Below are positions 12,501 through 24,500 of a stretch of 64,000 nt of DNA, in pieces. Within the stretch, counting starts at the first letter, position 1, and the number at the start of each line of letters is the position of its first letter. The DNA is taken from positions 9,528,501 to 9,592,500 of the forward strand of contig CM063288.1 of assembly GCA_032173965.1 (NCBI GenBank), read 5' to 3'. This stretch comes from Sitta carolinensis (Eukaryota; Chordata; Aves; Passeriformes; Sittidae). Position numbers and translations under genes: made by a program. The notes under the pieces were generated by a model, which ran no database searches, was not told the DNA's origin, and saw nothing but the letters and a program-made list of their open reading frames with translations.

Positions 12501-15500
12501 CGCAGCTCTTGCTCACCCAGCAGGAAGGGCTCTGTGAATGGTGGCACAGGCAGGAATCACTGTGGTGACCATCCTCAGGCTGGCATGGAGGAGTTCTGGA
12601 AAAGGAAGTGATTGCAGCCAGGGCTGCCTCCACCATTACTGGGTAATCTACAGACTTGGATCAGTGCTCATCACTACCTTTGGAGCAGAGAAACAGGGCT
12701 CGGATGTAAAGGGCAGGACTTTGGTGAAGCAGTCCATGCTCACATGTCTAACTTGGGCTGTTGAGAGTCCTTCTTTGGTCTTCTCATACATAAACTGTTG
12801 GGTGATTTGTCTTTAGAAAGGACCCTGAGATCTTCTGATGAGCAGTGCTGTAGATCAGTTGGATGTTCATATTTATGTGGATCCATGACCATGTTATTAT
12901 GAACATCCAACTGTTATATAACCTTGGGGTCCTAGACCCCAAGGGCTTTTGAATGAATATTCAAGTGGTTTATATTTATTCTTTCAGATCCAACAGAATA
13001 ATTAGGAACAGCATAAATAGTAAGTGCAAACAATGCAATGAAGCATCTGATAATGCTTAAGGAGTATTATGGGATGTGGAGCCAAGTTCATCTCTTTTAG
13101 CCTAATAGATGATGTTTTTTATGATTGTGTAAGTATAATCTGGTTTATTTTTGTTTGTTTTTTTTACTTTTATAGATGTGGATAAATGTCTTTCCAACCC
13201 TTGTCCTGCACTGGCCACGTGCAACAACACCCATGGCTCCTATATCTGTCAGTGTCCTCTTGGATATGAGCTAGAAAAAGGAAAGTGCAATTTAGGTAAG
13301 AAAACAAAAGTGAAAAAACAGGGATGGAAATAATTATCTTGAATCTTCTAAAATAAATTGACTTAAGCTCAAACCAGTTCAGAAGCTTAATGTTCCTCCC
13401 AACCACCACTTTTATCAGAGCCTTTTAGTGTTTATACAAGTGTGGTGTCTAATGCCTGTCGTGTTGGGCTGCCTGGGGAGCAGGCAGAGATACCAGAGTG
13501 CTTCTTAGAAACGCAGCAATGGAGTGGTAGGCTCAGGCTTGTTAGTAAGCACAGATGTGCCCCTTCTGTTCCTGATGTGTTTCAAAACTCCCAAAAAGCA
13601 TCCAGCAGCTTATCAGTCCTGCAGACTCTGGTGAGGGCACTTGGCTTGGGAGAAGTGAGTGGGGCCGTTGTGTAACCTGGCTTCAGTGGGATCAGCCATG
13701 TGTGGAAAGTTAAGCAGCCGTGAAAGCCTTTGTAAGATCAAGGTCTTGTTTCATACCTTTAGCATTTTTGAGCAGCATGGTTATTAGCTGGAACTCAGGT
13801 TCTGACCCCTTCCTTTCTATTAGAGGACTCTCAGTCTCAAGGACTTACGATATTCCATTGTAAAGGGGAATTTGTTTTCAGAGGTTTTCTTCTGACCCTT
13901 AATCAACGAGGATTAGAGACATGGAAATTTTGCTAAGGAGACGTGGGTGAGGTGTCCCTGAAGAGTGTTTTGAAACATTTCTTCAAGCTGGAATATGTCA
14001 GCTTCTAATTTAGAGACTTGTTTTGCTTATGTCTTGAACTGGGGTATGGGCAGATTGTATAAACATTGTGAAGGTGATTCTCATCAAAATCTTTGTCTGG
14101 AGTTGTTACATTAGAGATGTCTGATACACGATGGTGAAGATAGGTTCAGTGGATGTGAAAAAATGGAAAAGAATTGGAGATTTTATAATGTTAACTGCAA
14201 CTGTTTTGTTACTTGTTTTTCTGGTGGAACATAAAGCTGGAATTCTGAGTTCTCATTTCCACCGAGTATCTCATGACACATAATACAAGATTTAGGGGTA
14301 TTATCTCTGCAAGTCTGGACAACTCAGATTATTGCATTCTGCTGCTGTGAATCAAATATGAATCTAAGCAAAGAAAAATGCATCTTTTGGACCTCTTTTC
14401 AAATGTCATTGCTCATTCTCTCCAGCAGCCAGAAAAATGAAAATGTCCTTTCTGCAGTGCTTTGTTTTGACTTGCTGGTTTGATTTCCTTCCATTGCAGG
14501 GAGAAGTTAGAGATTTGATGTAATTTTACCCCAAATTATCATAAATAGCTTTATATACCTGACATTGTCTTCTTACTAAATTTACCCATCTCTCTCTGTG
14601 TTCAGGGGTCTATTTAAGTTAGTCTGTGTTTCTGCGTGAAATGTATGAACACTGAAGTGAAATGCTGTCTATTCAGCAGCACTGAGCTATGGAATTTGTC
14701 TGGGACTGTGGGAACATTGCAGCAACCCTTGGGAAAAAAGCCCAAGGCTGAGACTTTGCTTTACTGGGGCAGTGAATCTCTCAAATCTGAGTTTTCTGTA
14801 TGCCTTGTAAAGGGATTTTTCATGCAAGCATCCTCTCATGTAAGGCAAATGAAAGCACATCTACACGTGGCACAGAGATATGTTCCAACTCACTTGTCTT
14901 ATTCTACTTTTTAGTGAGAATATTTATTGGCCAGGTTCCTCTGAAACTTAATATCACCCATGGGAAGTATGCAGAGCTCTCCCACATTGAGAGGGAGATC
15001 CTGGAGATGGTGAGTGTCCTTGCTGGGACTTTGGCAATGCTGGTGGGACAATTCCCCTTCACTACTCTTATGATTGTCATGTTTCCCAGCCATTCGGTTG
15101 TAGCCATGTCGCTCTGGGTCAGTTGAGAACCACTGCTGGACAGGCTGTTAGCTTCCCCATAGTCTGTGCCATCAATAGCTCCAAAAACACCCATGGGCTG
15201 GCGATAGGCATGTCTCTGTGCAGTTCTTATCCAGATCACTGCATGCACAAGTTCACTCTGTTAGTGGTTCCTGAGCTGGGTTCACTTCATTCCAGCTCTT
15301 TGGAGCAGGTGATTTGGAGATGATGCCAAAGGAGGGGGGTGCTGGGTGGAGTCACTGTGATGCTGCCTGCACAGCTTGTGCTGGGGAGTAAATACAAACA
15401 ACTGCACAGCTCCAGGGTCAGGGAAGTTCTGCAGTCTCCAAGGGTGCTGCTTTGAGGTTGGCCTTGCACAGGGCTCTCTCCCTGCTGACATCTGGCTCAT

Positions 15501-18500
15501 CCCTGACTTTTGTGGTTGTTACACAGCAGGGCCACAGGCAGATGCTCATGTCAGAATCCCCAGGATTTGTTCTTGTCCAAGGCTGCGAAATGGTGCCTTA
15601 CTTACAACAGGGCAGTGTATCCCTCATAGAGCAAATGAACCTCTGGATGCTCAGAACCCCCTTGGTCTTATTGGGCATCTCTGGGAAATGCAGAATGGTG
15701 TCAGTGACCCATGAGGACTGTCCCATGCTACAAGCCATGGGGCTGCCTCCTTCCATCATCCTCTGGGGCACTAACAGCTGCTCTCTCCGTCCTTGCAGCT
15801 CAACGCATCGCTGTCAGGCTTGCCAGGATACTACCACTCCACAGTTAAGGCAAGCAGGTAAGGCTAAGCCTACCAGGGGAAGAATGAGAAACTGGAACAT
15901 TTGGGATCTTCAACTTGAGATCCACACTCTCCCTTTTGAGTCAGTGCTGGGCCAGATACAATCCAGCCTGACAGTGGTACAGGGCATGATGAATGCCTGA
16001 CCAGCTTGCCACGCTCACCTGGTACCCTTCTGACCTGAACAGCTTGGGAATGGGCTGCCCAGGAGGGATTTATGGCTGGTTCCAAAGTGAGCTACCAGCA
16101 TACCTTCTAGCCCCATATTCTCCTCTCTGAGTATTGGCTAGTCCTGGCTTTAAGGTTTGTTGCAGTGCGTGGCTCTTTCAGTGTGCATCTAGTGCTGTGT
16201 CTGTGCTAAGCATCTCTTGCATTAATAGCAGTCCAATGTATAAGTTGTTAATGATGACATCAGACTGACCTGTGATACTCAGGGCTGTTTTGTTTTGTTT
16301 TTTGTTAGGGAGGCAAATTTTGTGCATGTTTCAGTGCAGTCCACGTTCTCTTTAGCATCCAACGTGACTTTCTTCGATGTCATCAGCAGTGTGAAAAGCT
16401 ACATTCGAGCTTGCAAATCCCCCACTGAAGCCTGCCAGTTCATCTCCAGCCTGAAATCTCTCCACAGAGGTAAATAGCATCTGGAAGGACTGTGACAGGA
16501 GGGGAAAGGGATGTTTTATTTGGCTCCTTTTATAAAAGAGGGAGAATGCTTTGTCATTTGGAAAAATTCCTCTGAATCTTTTTATCTTACTTAAATGGGA
16601 GTCATCTTAAGGACCTCCCAATACAAAGGGGATGCAGATGCCAAGCCTTATCTTTGCCACATATGTGAGAAATCTGCCTCTCTGTGAAAATATTGTGCAG
16701 CACAGGATTAGAGACATTGTAGGGCAGCCTTTCATCTCTGGGATGTGACACTGGGCCCAGCCAGATCAAAAAACCGTAAGTCTTAATTTCACACGCACGG
16801 CCGGGAGCCAGGGAAATGGTGTGAAAGCCAAGAGACAAAACCTCACCAATGAACTCGATTAGAGCTGCTGGAGGCTGCACAGTGAGCTCTGCTCCGCTGC
16901 CTGCCCAGCTTCAATGTTGCAGGTTGTAAAATGGTTCACAATTAAGACCTTTTGTTTTCTGTCCTGAATCTATTTATCTGCCCAAGGGGAATGTGGATAC
17001 AGCATGGAAAGATGTGGAGGACACCAGTGTTGTGCGTGGCCTTCTCCAGGGGGACCCCAATGCTGTGCCCTGGCATCTCCCAATTCTCACTTCCTGAGGG
17101 AGTGGTAGAGGAGGTTTATCTGTGAGGGGTACCTCAGGATCCCTGAAAGTGTTTCCTGCAAGGAAACTGCTGCACGTGGCGTTTTGTGACTTTTGGGTTC
17201 AAGGCTCTAATGTTTGGCCTCGAGGAGGATGAAGGGTGGCAACACTTATCCTGAGTTTATTGGGAAACCTCCAGTATCATTTTGGCAAAGTAAACATGCA
17301 GATGAGAAGTTTAGTGTGTGCTTTTATTGCAATGTGCTGTATTTTAAAGTCATACTCTGCCCATGGATTGCTTTCAATTATTTGGCTAAACCTGCTCAAA
17401 TTATCCCTACTTGTTACCTCTGATACAGTGCTTCAGTAAAGTAAACTTCTAACTTGAGCAGAGTAAGAAACAAATTATATTCTTGTGTAAATACCTAAAA
17501 GAAAAGATGTCAGATAAAAAACACCCAAACTGATCTAGCAAGGAGAGGTTTATAAAAGGAGAGTGCCAAATGAGTGACATATTTTCCATTAAATCCTGTT
17601 TCTCATGAGTATTTATTCTTTCTATTTAGTCTGACCTCCCAGTAAAAATGTAAATTTGATGTCACAATTCCCATCATTTATCCACAGTCTTGCTGAATGC
17701 TCATTGTAACAAGCCTGACTTTCTAAATTAAAACACTGCTTCAAAGTAATGTAAATGAAAGTGCAATTTTTTTTGTTAGAAAAATGAAAAAATCCAGTGG
17801 TTGAAATACTGAAATGGAAAAGAATTGGTTTGGTCTAAGCAAAACGTTTTGCTTGATATAAACTTATAAATTGATTTGTTGAACTGTGTCAGGGGATGAA
17901 TGTGTTTGAGTTTGAGCCAAACCAGACTTCTCTTTTTCATTTCCCCTTTCCTTCGAAGTGAAACATTTATTATTCACCCCCTGTATTTGCCTGTACAAGT
18001 GATGGTAGATACAAAAGAAATGGTGATATAGGGTAATGCTGACTCCCTCCTAAGGGAACAAATATTTCTTAAAAAATAAAAAAAAAGAGATTAAAGCAGC
18101 ACATCAGCTGAACTAGATGCCCAGGTAAAGCAAATGTGCATAATGGTGGTTTCAGAGAGAGCCATGCTGATGTTGGTCCCTCTTCCCAACAGCTGGCAGC
18201 TTGTGCAGACAGAAGGACCCTGAATGTGACAAGGAAACTTCAGAATGCACCGACTTTGATGGAGTTGCACTCTGCCAGTGCAAAAGTGGGTACTTCAAGT
18301 ACAACAAGATGGACCACTCCTGCAGAGGTATTGCTCTATATGTGGTGAATTTTGCCTGAATTTTCCTCAAAGTTTTTGTTCCAGTGGAAATAAAGGTGTG
18401 AATGTGGTGCTGTGCATGCAAAATCCTCAATATTATGAATAAATATTAGCAGCTCAAGTTTCTTTTATTTAGTTAGGGGGCTTTTCAGCAGACACTGAAG

Positions 18501-21500
18501 ACACAGTCTCTCTCTAGGAATAATATTATCTCTTTTTGAAGCATGCTGTGAGTCACAGTGACTGAGGAGAGGGAGAAAGGGGCCTGGCTGCTTTGGGCTC
18601 CAGTTCAGTGGCACAGAGCAGAGATGACGTGTGCCTCTGCCTGTTTTGATTCTGTCTGAACTCTCAGTGAACTTTGGGGAAGTGCTTTAAACTCTAAAGC
18701 TTATATTAATATAACATCAGTATTTTAAAAATTTGTATCTGAAAATTATTATGAATTTATTTTTCAGCTGGGTTCCAAATAGAAATTTTAAGCTTTAAGA
18801 TTGCATTAGTTTTTTAGCCACTCCTCAGATTAACAGATCTGGTTTTGCTGCATTTTAAGCAAAGTCTTTACATGCCAGTGTTGAAAATGACTTCTGGAGG
18901 ATCAGGGTGTCCATTCCCTAGTTTGTGGTTGCTGTGAGGCTTCTTAAGAAATGCAGTTTTCTGATGGCATATCAATGACAATTGCAGTAATAGCAATATA
19001 TTGCTCTGGCACTGACTGCTGGGTTGCTCTTGAAATAGGCAAAGATATTTTGCCAGTTCCAGATCTGAGAGTGAGAAAAATGTGCCTGGAAATAATTCAT
19101 GTGCTACAGACTCTGGGAGGGACAGCTCAGAGTTGGGCATCTCTGCAGGCCAGGTCATGGCCCTGCCTCTCCTTCACTCTGTGGCTCCTTTGTGACAAAA
19201 CCTTTCCCTATGTGTTTTCCTTCCTTCCCCTCATCTTGCATGTTGGAGGAAGAATTTCTTTTGGGAAATATTGAGCATCTCCACCAACCCTAGATAGTCA
19301 GAGAAGGGCTTATGTAGCGAGTGAGGAGCTGAGCTGAAACTTGGGAGGTTTTTACCCAATTCTTGTTCCATCATGGACAGTAGGGACCTAGGGAAATTTA
19401 CTCCCTTTTTCTTGTTCATGTGTCTTGCCAAGCAGTGAAGATAAATACCTGAAAGGCTGTGAGGCACTTGGATGTGATGGTTGCAGAGGGCTAAGAGATC
19501 TAAGATCTTGTACATGTGATTACTCCATACTTATGAAACTTGTTTGCTGTGTAAAATATAAAACCCTTATCTGTAAACAGTGAGGCCTCAATTCCACCTT
19601 CATCTCACTGCTGTCAGCAGGAAACATCTTACTGATCAGCTTGAGAGTGTCTGAGGGACAGGGCTGATGTTGGCTTTAGGCTGTAGTGCAGAGGCATGAG
19701 GGCAGCACTGACTGCATGGTACGCCAGATTTTCATTATCACTTGTGCCCATCTGGGCAAGCCAGGTGGTTGGGATTTTTAAAGGCTTTTCTAAAAGCCAA
19801 GTTATGGCCCCTTTTTATATTTAAGGCTATTTTGCTGATAAATATAGCATACAATATACCAGGCTCTTTGAAAATCTCTGCCCTTTTAGTGCCTAAACAG
19901 GAACCAAGGTCTCGTGTGCATCCGACCCTCATTGTGGGTTGTGAAAATGTGGTGTGGTAGCTCCAATTATAGTATTTGCAAAGAGGGAAGTGGCTATTGT
20001 GCTGCCCTGTCCGGTCTCCTCCGTGGGAAGGCTGGGAGAATTGGCTGCCCTGACCTGCAGGATTTGTTCTGTCCTCCTTGTAGCATCTGTCCTCAGGGAC
20101 ATGCTTGGGAAAGCATGCCATGGGCCAGGGAGGGATTGGGTCTCTGAGCCACAGGAGCTCCAACATGTTGGCCAGGGTGCCTCTTGCTGTGCTCTTCAGT
20201 GTCTCTGGGTGATTTTCAACCTTCTCAGTATCTTCAGGGCTATTTCAGTAACACAGCAGCAAACCCAATGTGCCAGCTTTTCAAGGGCATGCTATTTTTA
20301 CTGGTACAGAGTGTTTCTGGAGTGAAGCAAGGAACAGCAAAGCAGGTTTCCAAAGAGCCCCCTGAATGTCTTTTGGGAAGACAAAGGAATCCTAGGTTGA
20401 AGAGCACAACTCGATAGCTTTGCTTGGCCCCTGACACTTAGGGCTTTCCTCTGTTCCCTGCTTGTGTTTGGAATCTTGCCAAGTCAGTGTGACAGTGAGA
20501 GCTCTCCTGGGAACATGTTCAAAGGAGCAGAAAAGATGCCAAAGGAGAAAGCAAAGTGGCAGGAAAAGACACAGGGAGGAGAGGAAAATACATAAGCATC
20601 AAGTTTTTAAGTAAGACAGAGAAATGCATATTCAGGATCTTGCTTTTCCTCTTTTCTGCTCCTGTATCCTCCTGACCAGAGAGCTGTGTGCCAGCAAGGT
20701 CCCAGGGCTGCTCCTGCCCGTGGCACAGCTCCAGCTTTGAAACTGTTCAAGGTGTCTGTGCCTCACAGACATTACTGGGCTTGGGCTGAGCTCAGGGTGG
20801 GCTTCAGCCCCTGTCTGCCTGCTCCTGTAGCCTTCCCAGCAAGCAGGTGGTGGGCTGGGATGCATGGGGCTGCTGTGCTCCTTAGAGAAGGTGACTCCAG
20901 TGAGTTATGAGGTGATGCCTCCCTCCCTCCCACTGCACATTTTGTTGCTGCCTAATCCTGTGCTTCACTTCAGTCTGCTTTTGTTAGCATGTGAAAGGAG
21001 CAACCCGTCCAGTGTCCTTTTGCTAATGTCTCAGTGGGATGAATGAGCCAGGTGAGGATCCTTTGGGATTAACTATCTTTGCCCTGGCTGTTTGTTGACT
21101 GAGGCTCTTAACTCTTTCACAGCCACCTCTGGTATTTTCCTTTACTTCAAAAAATACCATCTTAGAGGGAGAAAAATATATCTAGTACTAAAAGCACCAC
21201 AGTGTGATGCAGCAGGGCGGCTGTGTAATGAGCTTCACCTTCCCCAGCTCTGGAAAAATAAATGGAACGAGGGAGGTGGTGAAGGAGTAGTGGGGCTATA
21301 TAAGGCAAAGAAAGGTGTGCAAGACTAGGTGTTGTGGACGTCAGCCCCCCACTGTCATTGGTGCCAGTTGCTACAGCAAGTCCATGTCTGCAGCCGCAGA
21401 AGTGATGTGAGTGCAGCAGTCTTCTGTGTCCACACATCCTGAGGATGTGAGGTAGGCAGAAGATGGGAAATTTTGTTATCCCTGGGATTCCAACATCTAT

Positions 21501-24500
21501 TTCTGGGAACTAGAAATCAAAAAGGTCAAAGAGAACCTGTGAGTGTTCAGAGAAAAGCTGCAATAATTAGGGAGATTCAAAGAGCTCAGTGCCTTGGCTT
21601 TATTAAAGATAAAGGAGTGATTTGGTGGGTGACAAGGAGAAATCTGATCATATAACCTTTTCCAACCTAATAAGTAAACATCCAGAGTCTGGAATTTAAC
21701 ACTGGGTTAATTCAGACCAGAAAGAAGGTGAATGTTTTTAATGGCTGAGGAAAATTAACTTTGTGAGCTTCTGACCCAGTGTTGTGGTTGATTGTCTGTC
21801 ACTGAAAATATTAAAATCACTCTTGGGTGTTTCTCTAAAATGTAGCTCCAGTCCAACTATTTTACTTGAAAATGGAATTAAATTTAGGGAAATTCTGTGA
21901 CAGTTTTAAGCAAATAGTGTTTGAAGGGGGGGAAAAATCCATAAGCATTTTTGTTTTCATTGAACAATTCCCTGTGGATGTGCTACGGGGTTTTCCAGAC
22001 CCTCAGGTGATGTCTTGCAGACCCCCAGGGGCTGCTGCCTGTGCTAGCCCTGGCTTGTCCCTCTGCCCAAAGTGACTCTGTCTGTGTCACTCCTGCCCAG
22101 GCCTTTGAGTGACCACATTCACTGCCTCTGTGAAAGTCAGCAGATCTGCCAGAGCTCTGCTGGGACTATTGCTGAGAAAAGCAGTGATCTTATCAGTAAT
22201 TTGAACCTTATAGCTGTGTGTCCGGTGTATCATCCCCTTTGCTGTTCATTAGAAGGGTAGCATAATTTTTCTCAGATGATTTAGAATAGCTGTCCATAAG
22301 TATGGAAATTATTTTGTTTTGAAGTGATGGTTTCATTTTTTTAACAAACATTTTGCACATAGCAATTTTCTGGATTATTTAGATCTAATAAATTCAATTT
22401 CTATTGTATCATAAAATATGATATCTCAAAATTTGATTTAGCTGCAAATTTGAAAGATCAGAAAAGAAGGTGACATGATAAAAAAACATTAGTATCCCAC
22501 TTTGGGTTACCCTATGTTTGCATAACATCTTGTTGCAGTACTAACATTTAAAAGTAATTAATAACATGCACCAATGCCAAAGTAGCATAGTTTAAATGGC
22601 CTTTCATAATGAAAACTGGAGGCACCTGCAGACGTCTTACATTGCTATTTTGTGTGAAACAGCACAAATGTGTAGTGAGTTTTCGTTTGGGCCAGAAGCA
22701 GCTCCGTTGGGAATTACATTGCCAGCAGCCCTTCCTGTGCCAGTCTCTGCCTGGGAGCCCCGAAACGGTCCCATCAAAGGCAGCGGGAGGTGAATTTAAG
22801 CGCACGATGTTCCCCTGTCCCGGGGACACCCCGCGCCCATCCCAGCGCTCCGCACGCCCGCTGCGCCGCCAGTGAGGCTGCCCCGGGAAGCGGCGCTGGG
22901 AAATCCCTGCCGGCTCCACTGCGCGGTGCTCACGGCCCTTCTCTCTGCTTTCAGCCTGTGAAGACGGATATAAGCTGGAGAACGAGACCTGTGTGAGGTA
23001 TGGTGACTGTTCTGCCCTCCTCCTACCCCACCATCCTTGCTCTGGTGACCTGTTGGCACAACTGAGCTGCTGAAACTCCCTGTTGTTCTCTGTTCCCAGC
23101 TGCCCCTTTGGCTTGGGTGGATTCAACTGTGGAAACCGTGAGTACCAAATTTCATTCCTTTTATTTTCTACAGAAAATAGGATATCTGAAATAACTAATT
23201 GCAAGTGACTGTGTCTAAAATGCAGTAGGTACACGCTACTTTTTTCAGTGCTTTTTGTTTCTTCGTTTTCTGTTGAAAGTTATTTTGTGGACCTGCTTTG
23301 ATAAAGTTGACTTAATGTCATCTCCTAAGGGAAGGAGATCTCTCCCTGTATAGTCTGTCAGGATAGCACATATAGTGGGCACTCTTGAATCAAGATATTT
23401 AAAGGTGAATCCATTTGAATTACTCTGATCTAGCAGTGAAGGGAATCTATACCTTAGGGAAACAAGGGCTTGTTTCTATTTCATTTGAAAACGTAAGGCT
23501 ATATTGCTTACAGGGTGGTGGGGGGAGAAGGTGGGAAATAAACAGCTAATCCCTTAGCATGGGGGCTGTGGATCTGTTACACCGGGGTTTAAAACCACGC
23601 CTCTGTCTCTCCTGTGTGTAGCGTACCAGCTCATCACGGTGGTGATTGCAGCTGCAGGAGGGGGACTGCTGCTCATCATGGGCATAGCACTGATTGTCAC
23701 CTGCTGCCGGTAGGTACCACTGCACCCTCCCTCTGGGCTGCAGCACACCCAGAGCTCTGCGTGGGAACCCTTAAGGGCTAAAGCATAGGATAGCTGAGCA
23801 CCAAAACATAAGTGAAAACATGAGCTAAGCAAGAGGGTTAATCAGCGATACTGAGGTATTACACTTGTTTTCACATGGAGAATTTAATTTTTTTTTTCCC
23901 CAGCAATGGCCTGGGTGTGTCTTAAAGGTACACCTGGAAATCATGTCCTCTAAGGATGGAGAGGCAGGGGGAGTTCTTCCCATACAGAGCTGTATGGCTC
24001 TGAAGCCAGGAAGCAGACTCTAAAAATGTAAGCTAAGTAGAAAGGAGCAGTTTAGGCAACAGGAGAGATTACTTGCCATTGCTCAAGTGGTGTTTGAATG
24101 TATTTAAGGCTATTTTAATTTATATTTCTTGACAAGTCCTGCACGTGCTCTCACTCTGTGTGGCTCTCCTCCTCACTTGCACATTCTCACACACATGCAC
24201 ACCTCCTTCCCATACCACCAGGTGGCTTTGGACAAGATGTGCTTGCCTAGGAAGCTCGCATTCATGATTTATGTAATCTGAAAAGGGATGCAGTAGCACC
24301 CTCTCCCCACCTTTACAGTCCCCAAATCTAGGATTTCAAATCTCTCTATTGAGTTGGCAACTGGATTTGTCAGTAATATAGACATGGTAGTGGTTTGGTT
24401 GGCACAACCGTGTGTCCCTGTGCCCCATAATTTGAGCCAGGGGGATGCCAGCAAACCCCAGCCAGGAGATGAAATGTGCAGTGCCAGAGTGCAGCTCTCC

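Larger units (their letters stand above)
10872..13175 (+). other. HEG1 intron region before the EGF exon
   Basis: Holds the possible 51 bp exon at 12156 and the two inverted repeats at 12856-12944. A second EGF exon, expected here from the human gene as I recall it, was not found. Confidence 0.6.
18328..22954 (+). other. HEG1 long intron with an old LINE and a CpG-dense end
   Basis: The longest HEG1 intron in the window, 4.6 kb. It contains a diverged CR1/L3-like LINE end (about 21.5-21.9 kb) and a CpG-dense patch (22,750-22,940) just before the next exon. No coding exon was recognised. Confidence 0.6.
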
